Shown here piece by piece: positions 8,911 to 18,861 of a DNA stretch of 22,913 bases. Origin of the DNA: Plantago elongata. Lineage: Eukaryota; Streptophyta; Magnoliopsida; Lamiales; Plantaginaceae. Under the pieces are notes generated by a model. That model made no database searches and was not told where the DNA came from. It saw only the letters and a program-made list of their open reading frames with translations. The stretch lies in contig JAYMSP010002694.1 in assembly GCA_036897095.1 (NCBI GenBank), positions 1-22,913 on the forward strand, written 5' to 3'. A program made the translations under genes and the position numbers. Position 1 is the stretch's first letter. Every line of letters starts with the position of its first letter.

Positions 8911-9286
8911 TCTGAGGTGACAGCTGCCTTGGATCCAATTTCGTACTAACAGAAGTAAGTATCTGACCTTCTTTGTCTTACATTCCGAATATGCATGCTT
9001 TATACTTTGTTCCTTTTGTTGTATGTAGTGTTTGTTCTGATTCCAAGTTTCGTTGAATCGGATCCTAAAATACGATCTAAAGTATTTGCAAATCCGGAAC
9101 ATGAATAGTTGAATAGGTAAACCGTGGAATACGACTACGCGTACTAACTCCGAATTAGTCTAGGGCAAGAAATCCAAAATTAGGGCTTGAAGATAAACTC
9201 GGGCTTTTCTCTACATATTTCTTTCCTAGGTTGTCTCGGACCGTTTAGACTTAAAGTTTCCTTCCTTCCTTCCTTCCTTCCTTAGG
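8911..9286 (+). promoter_or_regulatory. 5' flank and possible untranslated exon/intron of the antisense gene
   Basis: No long coding frame belongs here; the minus-strand open frame at 8764-9102 crosses the junction and looks accidental. A good splice donor (GTAAGT, 8955-8960) and strong acceptors TTCTTTCCTAG (about 9230) and a (TTCC)n tract ending CTTAG at 9285 are seen, the last one base before the ATG at 9287. This fits a 5'-untranslated intron of the plus-strand gene. Read on the minus strand, the (AAGG)n run at 9259-9283 could instead be part of a polypurine region near the lost 3' LTR of the Tat element. Confidence 0.4.
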
Positions 9287-9463
9287 ATGTCTGATAGTGA
9301 TAGTCAGAATGCGTCCGAAGGTCCCACTTGCGGATCCGAGTCAGGATCAAGCTCCGGTACCAGTTCATATTCCGTTAATTCGGAAGAAAGAGTTGATATC
9401 GAGGCTGAAGAGGTTGCCGGAGAGCCAAAACAAGTGCCGATAGAAATAGGTACAGATACGGAG

Positions 9464-9547
9464 GTAAGTAGCCCTTCCTTCCGCTTAGTAGTTCCGAGTT
9501 CCAAATATCCAGATCGCCAGGATTATTCGAATTCCTCTGATTCCTAG
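9464..9547 (+). other. Predicted intron in the antisense gene
   Basis: The exon ends ACG GAG, then GTAAGTAG at 9464 and CTCTGATTCCTAG at 9547. Removing these 84 bases joins codon 59 of the MSDSDSQ frame in phase with the frame that continues as VMVTHTTSTREVSIAFGS. Both frames have similar composition, so the intron is more plausible than a frame break. Confidence 0.65.
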
Positions 9548-11397
9548 GTAATGGTGACCCACACGACTTCAACTCGAGAGGTCAGTATTGCCTTCGGATC
9601 GGATGGTGGTTATCTTCCACCCGAGGTAGGTCTCTCATGTCGTAGTTTGGATTATCATACACGTATTCATCCTTACCAATTACCCTTTATCCCGGATCCT
9701 CAGAAACTCTTTGCAGAGATGGTGGAGGATACTGTTGATAAGGCTCCGGAAGTTCCTGCCTATGAGGCGGGCACAGAGGATACGGTCTGAGTAGTGAGCC
9801 CCATCCGAGCCATTCAAGTTATAAGCTCTGACGATTATGAAGGTCTGGCTCCTGAGGTACCCCCTGCAACCGTTCCGAAGGAAGAGGAGGAGGATGAGGA
9901 TGAAGTGGAAGAGGAAGAGGAAGAGAACGATGAGCAGGTTAAGTGTGTTGAGGCAGGAGAGGAAGACAATGGCCAAGTTGGTACTTCTGTCGGAACTTCG
10001 AGTGAACGGGTCCACGAGATTAAGTATCCGAGGAGTAGGGATGCTGCAGAGCATCCGAACATCGTTGGGGAGTTAAACAGGGATGAAACCCTTCCGACCA
10101 GAGACAGTGAAATAACCTCTGAAAGGCTAAAGGAGATCCGGGTCAAATACGAGATCCCAAAATCCCTGAAGTTGATAGCTCCAGATAAAAAATAAGCCTT
10201 ATACAATCCTCCTGAGGGTTGTATGGCCGTATATGAAGTCTTGCTTCACTGCGGATGGAGACTTCCCGTTGTCCCCAATTTATGTAGATCTTCAACGATC
10301 TAGGCTTGAGTCCGCACCAAATCATCAAGAACTCTCTCGGCAATCTAATGTGCTTCGGCATCCTGTGTAAGCATCTCGGGATTCCGGATGCTGTTTGAGA
10401 TCAAGGCCAGTGAGTCTCACCCGAACTTCTACTCATTCATTATTCAGGCCGGGTATGCATTCTTTGAGGATCTGATCTCTTCTCTTGGGGTGAAATGGTG
10501 GAGGAAGTACTTTTTCATCCGTCTGGCTTTGAAGGCAGGCCTGCTCGAGTATAGTCAGAAACATTTGGTGTTTCCGTGTGTATTCTCTCGAGAGACATAC
10601 CCCTTCACTCGGACACCGGCTCAGAATTTTCCCGGATGGATGCAAAGTCTCCGGAAGAATAATGTGACTCAGAAGTTTTTCTCTTGAGGGTTGATCTGCC
10701 AGACACTGCCGTATCTAGCCGGATTGGCTGAAAAATGTTACCATGGAAAGCATGGGTTTGGTTAGTTATAGGGTCGGATGTACAGATATCCAATGTTTGC
10801 TTGTTTGTTGCTTAAATCCTTTTCTAATGTTTTCAAAATATGTGCAAGTATAATCACTCCGGATATATTTTCTCTCGGATCTAACAAAACACTTTTCTTG
10901 CTGAGTTTTGGTTCAAGTACATCATGTCGACCCTGTTGGAATTGAAGAGGAAGAAATAGGAGGATTAGGAACAATAAATCGAGGACCAACTCCGGTCCCG
11001 GACTATCAAGGTCTCCACCACCCTGTCGATGGAAGAGCCCATCAACGCTGCCACCTACCGAGACAAAGACCTTCGACTAATCTATCAGGGCCAGGAGCCG
11101 ATGAAGATGGCTACCCCGAAGCAGGGGAAGACCGCGGCTGGGAAGGCTACTGATTCCACCAAAAAGCCTCCCAAGCCTGCTGGGTCCGGATCGGCTATAC
11201 CATCCAGATCATCTGCCTCCAAGCCAGTATCCGGGGCAAAAAGGCCTTCCAAAGGGCCGATTCCTTCTTCTAAGAAGGGTGAAGGCAGAGCAATCGAGGT
11301 CCCCACCCTGGATTCCAACTTAGAGGTGAGGTGACCCGAATTATTGCTATAGGAGAAGTTGAAAGGATAGCCAAATTGGCTGAGGCGCACCGAAAGG

Positions 11398-11482
11398 TAT
11401 AACATCTAAATTGTCTGAACTTTGATTTCTTTACTGATTAATTATTGCGATACTAATCTCTTCGGATCTATCTCTTATGCAG
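11398..11482 (+). other. Predicted intron in the antisense gene
   Basis: The frame ERIAKLAEAHRK ends in AAG directly before GTATAAC at 11398. An 85-base T-rich stretch follows and ends TCTCTTATGCAG at 11482, and the frame resumes in phase 0 as MTDVVRACTIVVGER. The intron is richer in T and A than its flanks and holds a stop, as expected for a plant intron. Confidence 0.75.
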
Positions 11483-12305
11483 ATGACTGATGTTGTCCGT
11501 GCATGCACGATTGTTGTTGGAGAAAGGGCTGAGATAGACATCCAGTTCTCCAAGTCCGAGGCTAGTGTAAAGGAGATGAAGGGAAAGTTCCAGGACTATA
11601 AGAAGAAGTACCTGCACACGTCCTCGAAACTGAAGAAACAGGTTGCCAACCGGAATGATTTAGCTCAGGATTTGGCCGATGTCCGAATTGATTCCAGAGT
11701 GCTTCAGCCTGGGTTGACCGAGTTCTTGGATTTGATCCAAAGATTCAAGGATAAGATGCTCCTCAATCTCTGAATGACTCGGATTGAAGTTGTCCGGGAC
11801 TTCTTGGCATCTCTCTCCTACAAGTTCCATCTCCAAAGCATGTGCGATGATGCCCGAAGCGAAGGGTTCAAGGATGCCCTAGGCCAGCTTAAGATGAAGG
11901 GATTGATTCTGGAAGGTTTTAATCCAAAGATTGAGGACTGTGTGCTTATAACAATCCGGATGGCTCTCGCTTCACTGGGGAGGCTTTGGATGACTCGGAC
12001 TGATTAAGGATGAATTCGTGGAACTTGTGGCCTCGATAACAGAAGATTTGAAGTTTAATCATGGGGGTCCCTTCCTTCCAGCCTTTGTACCCGGAACTCT
12101 GCTGCAGCACGTCCTCGCCCCCCTTGAGTTCTATCAAGAGCACAACCGAGACTGGCTGACGATCCCTGCTCCTATCATTGGACTTCCGGGGCTGGACCTG
12201 ATGGAGGATTGTCCGAAGTATGTGGAAGAGATGAGAAAGAAGCATGAAGTATCAAAGGCATCAAAAAAAGCATCCGCAGAGGGGACTTCCAAGGCCCCAG
12301 AGTAA

Positions 12306-12829
12306 TGAATGAAGGTGGAGTATGCTCCGTGAACAAGGTATGATCTTCGGACCTTATGACAATTTCTATTTCCTCCACTCTTGCATTGTCCGAATACTTT
12401 TAATTTCTGGTTTGTTCTCGGATAATTTTTTTCTTGGTGTGGCTTCAGCCCTCCAGTTGGATTGTTTAACTTTGACTTGAATGCTTAATATTTGTCTGCT
12501 AACTCTTGTATGCTCGGATTGATATTCATCTATTTATTCGGATGAACCTTTTTTGCTTGTGTTTATGCAAAGTGTATGTGATTCGGATGTTTATGTGATG
12601 TATCCAGCTATTAATGATTTGTTTTTCTCTCATATCAACATTTCTTGATTCGGACTAGCTCACACCCGAAATTATGTATCCGAGGTGAAATGTGTTTAAT
12701 CGGAAGCAAAGAGACCGATTCTTGAAAAAGATAGCCATTGTATTGATTTGACGTAAATACAATTACAAACGGTAGGTCAAAAAGACCTTCGGATTAACTT
12801 TGCACAAAATTGAATTGATCAACAACATC
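12306..12829. other. Gap between antisense gene and pol end, no gene
   Basis: The 3' ends of the plus-strand antisense gene and the minus-strand pol face each other here. The T-rich stretch at 12360-12660 would be the 3' untranslated region of the antisense gene. No frame of note on either strand. Confidence 0.5.
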
Positions 12830-14040
12830 CTAAGCATAAAACTTGTGTAAATTCCTTGCATTCCAGGTTCTCTTGAGAACTCTTCTTTCAAGATCTTCTA
12901 GCTCATAGCTTCCATTGTTCCTTTCTCTAATGATCTTATAGGGGTCTTCCCAGTTAGGTTTGAGCTTTCCCACATGGATAAGTATATCCGCCCTTCTCAA
13001 GACCAAGTCTTCAACCTATAGGTCCTTGTTGCATAGATTATTGTTGTAGGCCCGGGCAATGGAAGTTTGGTATCTAAGAACATGAGCTAGAGAAGAATTC
13101 CTCTTGTCTTTCAGGAACTCAAGATCATAGATCCGAGTTGCCTCATTTTCCTCACGCTGATACTGCCGGATCCTTTGAGTTTCAACTATGATCTCCGAGG
13201 GGATGACTGCCTCGGATTCATAAACCAATGAGAAAGGGGTTTATTAAGTTGTCGTCCTTGGAGTAATCCAATGTGCCTAGAGTACACATTTATGTCTTCA
13301 ACCCAGCTTCCTTGAAAAGTTTTGAGCATCTTTCCCAGGATCTTAACGATGGTTCGGTTGGTAGACTCGACCTGTCCATTAGTCTGGGGGTATCTGACTA
13401 AAGTGAAACATTGTTCGATCTTTAGGGACTTGCAACATTCCTTAAGCTTATTTTCGGAGAACTGAGTTCCATTATCCGAGACAACTATAATCGGGAGTCT
13501 GAAGCGGAAAATAATGTTTTTCCAAATAAAAGTCCAGACACGAGCCTCTGTAATGGTAGTCACTGCCTCGACTTCAACCCACTTCGTGAAGTATTCCACG
13601 ACCACAATCAGAAATTTCTTTCCCCCCCCCCCCCCCGGTTACAATATCAATGCTCCATTGATCAAACGAACAAGAGATGATTGACGGAATCATCGATTGT
13701 TGGGCCTATGAGGGATGTTGGAGTGCTGACAATCACTACAGGTCCGGGCGAAGTTTGTTGAATCCTTATCAATTGTTGGCCAGTAGTATCCATGCCGGAT
13801 TATCTTCTGTGCCAAAGTTCTTCCTCCTCCAGAGTGGCTGCCACAACTTTCGTTATGCACCTCCTCCAAAACAATCCGGGCTTCTTGAGGTCCGAGGTAG
13901 CGCAGGTGGGTTCCGCTGAAGGATCTCTTATACAGGTCATCTTCGAGTAGGAAGTACCGGAGTGCTCTACATTGAACTCTTCGGGTCTCAATTGGATCCG
14001 AAGGTAGTACATCATTCCGAAGATAGGCTAGAATGTCAGT
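12830..14040 (-). pseudogene. pol (IN): Integrase of the Tat-type gypsy element
   Basis: Domains in order on the minus strand: an HHCC zinc-binding region (about 13900-13720) with VHNESCGSH, RHGYYWPTIDKD and CSDCQ; the catalytic core with first Asp in QWSIDIV (about 13645), then YFTKWVEVEA, VSDNGTQF and QTNGQVES, giving DD35E spacing; a tail with MVYESEAVIPSEI; and a GPY/F-like module (KPNWEDPYKI...GSYELEDL...RTWNARNLHKFYA) ending at the stop 12830-12832. It is broken by a frameshift between the zinc finger and core (about 13690), by a 15-base G run after the first catalytic Asp, and by shifts near 13240 and 13020. The enzyme would insert element DNA into the host genome; this copy cannot make it. 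Confidence 0.85.
13622..13636. repeat. Homopolymer of 15 C inside integrase
   Basis: On the coding (minus) strand a run of 15 G follows ATTGATATTGTAACC and precedes AAAGAAATTTCTG. The run replaces the usual GP-rich loop after the first catalytic Asp and puts the two halves out of frame; 14 or 17 bases would restore phase. It may be slippage in the genome or a sequencing length error. Confidence 0.8.
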
Positions 14041-14574
14041 AATCCAAGTTCATTCCGAGTATAAGTGATATACCAAGAGTCCTTGACTTTGAAGAGAGGA
14101 AGTCCAGAGGGTCAATAAGATGATACTCCTCGTGTCTAATGCTCTGGATGCTGAGGCAAACTTGGCGAGGGAATCTGCCTTCTCGTTGAATGGTCTATCA
14201 AACCTCTCGAGAAAACACTCCTCGAAGTTTGACACTTCTTCTTTGATTCACGTATAAAACCATGTTTGGACCTTTCGTGGTAAAGGCCCCGGAGTACTGA
14301 GATTTAACTAACTGGGAGTCAGTATAAGCTCGGATCCTTTCCACCTGTAGTGCCTTTGCCATCCGAAGACCTACTAGGAGGGCATCATACTCAACTTCAT
14401 TGTTGTCACCCGAAAGTCCAGGATGATGGCATAATCAACTTGGGCACCCTCGGGTCTGAGGAGGTGGATACCTATTCCTCCGAGCCTACCATTGGATGAT
14501 CCTTCCACTTGCAAGGTCCAAGGTGAGATTTGTTTCTCACAGCTTCCTTCGGGTGTCACCTTTACCTCCTGCAT
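14041..14574 (-). pseudogene. pol (aRNH): Second, archaeal-type RNase H (aRNH) of the Tat element
   Basis: Minus strand: PWTLQVEGSSNGRLGGIGIHL, then DYAIILDFRVT, and after a frameshift near 14400 NNEVEYDALLVGLRMAKALQ, YTDSQLV and, in yet another frame, DRPFNEKADSLAKFASASR. This is the fold and motif order of the extra RNase H that marks the Tat lineage (usual form WTLYVDGSSN...TNNEAEYEAL...SDSQLV...ADALAKLAS). The first catalytic Asp is Glu here (QVEGS), while Glu in NNEVEY and Asp in YTDSQ remain. It sits between RT/RNase H and integrase as expected. Broken by at least two frameshifts. Confidence 0.82.
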
Positions 14575-16000
14575 CTGATCATCCCTGGAAGATTTTCGGA
14601 AGGAACGACTTTCATATTTGTATCCAAGTTTTCCACATTAAACATCCACTGATCTCCGAAGAGACCATTCTCATGATATTGATCCTCTTCTTCTATTTCA
14701 AATGATTCGGATAGTGGTGCCCCGGGCAGAACTTCCGGGTCTACTATCTCGAGAACGTGGGCTTCGGATCCTCGGCGGCTTCCTTTGGAAAGTCAACTAG
14801 GAAATCTGCCAGGACTTGGGCTTTCTTGGCTGACGTAGCCTGGTAGGAGATTTCATACTTGCTAAGTTCGATTGCCCATTTCGACAGTTTCCCTAATTGT
14901 TCCGGCCTTCCCATCACTTATTTAAGTGGCTCATTGGTCAAAACAATAAATTGATGCGATTTGAAGTAAGGCTTAAGCCTTTGGATCATGTGGACTAATG
15001 CATAGGTCATCTTTTCAATTTGAAGGTACATTAGCTCGGGTTCGTCAAGATCCTTGCTCAAGTAATAGATAGACAAATGATCATTCACTTGTATCCGAAC
15101 TAGCACGGAATTCATGGCCTCGTTTGTCACAGCAAGGTACAAATAAAGAGGCTCTCCTTCTATTGGTTTGGATAAGAGTGGAGGTGAAAGTAAGTAGGTT
15201 TTAAGGATTTCGAAGGCTTCCTCACACTCCTTTGTCCATTCAAATCTATCCTCTTTTCTCAATATCCTGAGGAATGGTAGATTCTTCTTGGATGACCTCC
15301 AAATGAATCTTCTAAGAGATAGAACCCTTCCGATGAGTTGTTGTACTTCATTGACATTCTTAGGTTGGGGTAAATCTAGGATTGCTCGGATCTTCTCTGG
15401 ATTGGCACTAATCCCTCTCTCCGTGACCATATATCCAAGGAACTTACCTCCCTTGACTCCGAAGGTACACTTCTCCGGGTTCAAACTCATTCCGTACTTT
15501 TTCAGGATGGAGAAGCAATTCTCCAAATGATCAATATGATTCTCCTTAGTTTTGCCAACATATCGTCTTCATAGACCTCCATGGTCTTGCCAATCTCCTC
15601 TTAGAACATTTTGTTCACGAGTCTCTGATACGTTGCTCCAGCATTTTTGAGTCCGAATGGCATTACTTTAAAAAAGTTAACCCCTCCTGCCGCGAAGAAA
15701 GCTGCCTTCGGGACATTCTCTTGTGCCATCCGAATTTGATAGAAGCCTTGATAAGCATCCATAAAGCTTAGCGAAGAACATCTGGCTATAGAATCCACCA
15801 GTTGATCAATCCGAGGTAAAAGGTACGGATCTTTCGGACAAAATTTGTTGAGCCGAGTGAAATCATTTTACATTCGCCACTTCCATGGAGATTTTTCCAC
15901 TAGGACAATATTACACACCCAATCCGTATCTGACTTCTTCAGTGTGTCCGGCTTTTAGTAGCCACTTATGCAGCAATGATGGCATGTTCAATTGGACCAA
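14575..16000 (-). pseudogene. pol (RT-RH): Reverse transcriptase and first RNase H of the Tat element
   Basis: Minus strand, in order: TRLNKFCPKDPYLLPRIDQL, SLSFMDAYQGFYQI, KVMPFGLKNAGATYQRLVNK, then MEVYEDDMLAK (active site YEDD, near 15570), NPEKCTFGVKGGKFLGYMV, the thumb PEKIRAILDLPQPKNVNEVQ, FEWTKECEEAFEILK, and an RNase H with LYLYLAVTNEA, IYYLSKDL and FIVLTNEPLK, then KWAIELSKYEISYQ and ADFLVDF. Stops at 15868-15870 and 15601-15603 and a shift near 15530 break it. In the first RNase H the expected Asp positions are Asn (VTNEA, LTNEP), fitting a domain that in Tat elements is thought to be degenerate beside the second RNase H. A valine normally stands where the active site has Glu. Confidence 0.85.
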
Positions 16001-16381
16001 AATCCTTTATCTTCTGTAGGATATGCTTGACCATGGGATCCATGTTCAGATGGTGAACTGCTACCTCGGGTCTATCCCTCTGAGATCATCCGTACTCCAG
16101 GCAAAGATATCTGAATTTTTCCTGAGACTGGCTGTTAATTTCAATTCCACATCTTAGTTCATTTCCGTACCAATCCTAGTCTTTTTGTCCAGATTTCCCT
16201 CAATGATATGGATTTATTTGATGGTCTCGTGTGGCTCGATCCGGACACGCTTGGGAAACTTGTGGTCCAATGCCCCTATCCCAATCTTAGTCTTCGGAGG
16301 TTGTGATGGGTTTGGAACCTTAGAACTTGCAAGCACCGGATTGGCGGCTATGTTCGTGGACAGTATATAACATTCCCAAGC
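16001..16381 (-). pseudogene. Protease-to-RT linker of the Tat element
   Basis: Minus-strand reading includes RKNSDIFAWSTDDLRGIDPE and VAVHHLNMDPMVKHILQK, the conserved stretch that precedes RT in Tat and Athila pol (usually FAWS..DM.GI.P). Upstream is a poorly conserved linker with IGIGALDHKFPKRVRIE. Stops are scattered. It would be part of the same polyprotein. Confidence 0.75.
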
Positions 16382-17155
16382 TTATCGTCTGTTGCCCAGT
16401 TCCTCTCCGACCCCATAAGGAATGGGGAACTTGACTTGGTTGTGTAATGGGGAGGAGATGGCTCGGAACTGATTAAGGTCTTGTCGTCCGAAGATAACGT
16501 TATAATTGAATGCCTTATCTACCACAAGGAACAATACTGTCTGAGTTACTATTCTTGGAGAGGTCCCCATTGATACTTGCAACTTAATTGTTCCGATGGG
16601 TGTGACAGTTGCTTCTCCAAATTCGTACAGTGAGGTGTTTACCTACCTTACTCAATATCTCCCAAGTTCATCTGGTCAATGGTTCGTTTGGAGATGATAT
16701 CCGAGAAACTCCCCATATCCACTAAAACCTTGTTGACTTTGTAAGTGGCAATGACAAGCAATACCACCAAGGGAACATTGGGAGGTCGGGTATCCCCTCC
16801 TCCGGGTGTTGGGGTTGGTATTTCAGTATCATCAAAGGAAATGACATTGGACCCCCTCGGAGGCACTGGAATCCGAACCAAATTTCCATTCCATATATCT
16901 TGGGCAGTTCTTCCACTAGAATTTCGGCTATCTCCTCCATTCGGCCCTCCGGCTATTGCGTTAATGACTCCATTATAGGGCAAGTTCTCATAGTCTCATT
17001 CTTCGGATAGTCATCGTATCTTCTTGCCTCCGCAGGCGGAGTGTTCATAGGAGGAGGTGGGAGTAGCATGGGTTTGGGTCTCAGACTCCTATCATCCCTT
17101 CTTCCATCCCTTCCGGGTAGGCTCTGTTCTCCTTTAAAGTACGAATCCTTCAACT
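16382..17155 (-). pseudogene. pol (PR): Aspartic protease region of the Tat element
   Basis: Minus strand: the tail of Gag (MKDSYFKGEQSLPGRDGRRD with a Pro/Met-rich stretch), then GVINAIAGGPNGGDSR, NVISFDDTEI, PLVVLLVIATYKVNKV and LVDMGSFSDIISKRT, then in a second frame VDKAFNYNVIFGRQDLNQFR and KFPIPYGVGE. LVDMGSFSDI is the active-site loop, where Tat proteases usually have LVDNGSSADI. The flap and C-terminal half are separated by a stop and shift at about 16650-16580. It would cleave the Gag-Pol polyprotein. Confidence 0.82.
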
Positions 17156-18800
17156 ACCCACTCCGCATCAATGTCTTAATCTCATTCTTGAGTTATATGC
17201 ATTTCTTGGTCAGAAGCTCAGTTTGTTTGTTAATGCACAATAGGCATTTGCTACCTTTCTCATTCTGTTGTTAAAGAAGGGTCTAGGCCACTAGATATCA
17301 TGGTTCTTTTCAACCATTATCGCCAAGATTTCTTCCCTTGGACGATTCAGCCGAGTGTACTTGGCGTATCTCCTATGTGGGGTACGCTCTTTTCGATGCT
17401 TTCCTCGGGTATCTTTCCTTGAGTCGAATATCCAGGCTTTTGGAGCCTCTTGTCGGATGGGCTCCTTAGCTTTTTTCTGTCCGGCTCTAATGGGGACGTT
17501 TCTTCGGAACTCTACCCCATACAAGACATGATCAAAAATGTCCTCTAACTGATTTTCGTTCAGAATTTCCTCCTCGGAGAGTTTCTTCCGGAGGTCATGA
17601 TTACTTGTGTTGGCATACAGGTGACGGACTCGTTTCTTGATGTTATGTGCCTCTACTTGCCGAACCTCTGAATTGAACCTATCCAAGAAGGTCCGAAGGT
17701 CTTCATTCTCGGATTGAATGATTCCTGCCAAGCGTTCTACTGGCCTTTTTCTTCTCTTAGACTTTTGGAATCTTTTCAAAAAGAGTGCGGATACATCATC
17801 AAAAGATTTGATGGATCCGGAAGGTAAGCTGGTCCACCAGTCCATAGCCTCTCCGAAGAGAGTGGTGGAGAAATTGAGTGCCTTAAGGTTATCATTCAAC
17901 CAGTTGGTATCCATCTTGGACTCGTAACGAGTAAGATGCGCTGCAGGACAATTATCTAGCGCTCAGGATTCGAAATAGTACATTCCGGAGGCTTCTTCTC
18001 CCTTCGGATTGCAACACTCAACGAGTGCGAGACTCTTGATACTACCTTTTCATATGCATTTATCATCTTGTTAAGCTTAGCCATCTCAGTTTTCGATGTC
18101 TTATGTTGGATAAAGATCTGTTCGGGTGTTAACCTTTCTCATGTCCTCGGATCCACTACAGTTCCGGGAACTGCTCTGCTCGGACCTCCACAACGCTCTC
18201 TCCCACATGATCATCAACTATCCTCGAATTTGAGGTTATCCGGTCCGCCATGGCTGGTTCGGCTCTTGCCCTTGTTCTTTCTTCCTGACCACGGGAGTTT
18301 GTTCTTTGATTGATCACATGACGGAGGTCATTATCTCGGATAACTTCTCCAATCCTATCCCTCACTGGTCTTCTCTTGTGCCTCGATTATGCTGGCTTAG
18401 CTGGTTCGGGAGCAGGCTGAGGAGGTGTTGGCTTGTTTGAACCTAGACATCCTTGAATGACATTCAACAAGAACCCGAACTAGTTATCATTCATCCCAAA
18501 CTCATAGGGAGATATGACGGTTCTATTCGGCAGTGTGAAGTTCCTCCCTACTGGTGGTCCGTGCGCTCCTGACGGAGGAGGCTGTTGAGACGGAGGAGCT
18601 TGATCTCTTGTAGTAATATTCGGAGGAGCCTCTTGTGAAGAAGCACTAGCAGTATGCCCATCACTGGGTTGGGTCCTCTCGGCTTGAGTGGTTCTCTGAG
18701 CTGCCGTGGTTTTCCAAGTGGGAGGTCTACCTCGAGGACATCTTACAGGAGTTCAAGTCGGAGGAGAAGCAATCCGAGCTGATCTTCTGGGTCTCGCCAT
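17156..18800 (-). pseudogene. gag: gag of the Tat element
   Basis: Starts MARPRRSARIASPPT on the minus strand at 18800, 41 bases after the primer site. A long Pro/Gln/Arg-rich N-terminal region has in-frame stops at 18753-18755, 18480-18482, 18387-18389 and 18156-18158. The capsid core (frame open from about 17962 to 17291) has AAHLTRYESKMDTNW, FGEAMDWWTSLPSGSI, FDDVSALFLKRFQKSK and SENEDLRTFLDRFNSEV, a clear Retrotrans_gag match. A worn CCHC-like region (KCLLCINKQTELLTKKC...LKNEIKTLM) follows. The gene is dead, but much of the core frame is still open, so decay is moderate. Confidence 0.85.
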
Positions 18801-18840
18801 TTCTTAGGAAGGGAACAAAGAGCTGACTTTTCGTTCAGAT

Positions 18841-18857
18841 TGCCATATACGGCGCCA
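18841..18857 (-). promoter_or_regulatory. Primer binding site of the Tat element
   Basis: Minus strand TGGCGCCGTATATGGCA starts four bases after the LTR end. TGGCGCC primer sites are common in Tat and Athila elements; the tRNA is not certain from this sequence. It fixes the LTR boundary and the minus-strand orientation. Confidence 0.85.
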
Positions 18858-18861
18858 ATTA

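Larger units (their letters stand above)
9287..12305 (+). pseudogene. Antisense ORF (aORF) of the Tat element, gypsy-type transposon domain PF04195-like
   Basis: This gene lies downstream of integrase, on the opposite strand to gag-pol. It starts MSDSDSQNASEGPT at 9287 with a Ser/Glu-rich region and a long acidic run (EEEEDEDEVEEEEEEN, near 9885-9930). A domain resembling PF04195 'putative gypsy type transposon' follows: PPEGCMAVYEVLLHCGWRLP, then YVDL, NDLGLSPHQI, GNLMCFGILCKHLG and a KWWRKYFFIRL segment (10200-10520). After it come a Lys/Pro/Ser-rich linker (11100-11320) and a coiled-coil region (11483-11980) ending at TAA 12303-12305. Introns fit at 9464-9547 and 11398-11482 and probably around 10760-10915. 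Stops at 9788, 10193, 10685, 10957, 10966, 10975 and 11771 and several frameshifts show it is dead. Its role is unknown; comparable aORFs are described in Tat-lineage elements such as Grande. Confidence 0.7.

Noticed and set aside
8764..9102. 112-codon minus-strand open frame
   Set aside because: It crosses the junction at 8910 between copia LTR and Tat flank and has no recognisable motif.
9304..10206. Minus-strand Ser- and Phe/Leu-rich open frames opposite the acidic region
   Set aside because: They are mirror readings of the Glu/Asp-rich plus-strand gene and have no domain.
11085..11405. 106-codon minus-strand open frame
   Set aside because: Opposite to the Lys/Pro/Ser-rich part of the antisense gene, which has the better-supported frame and introns.
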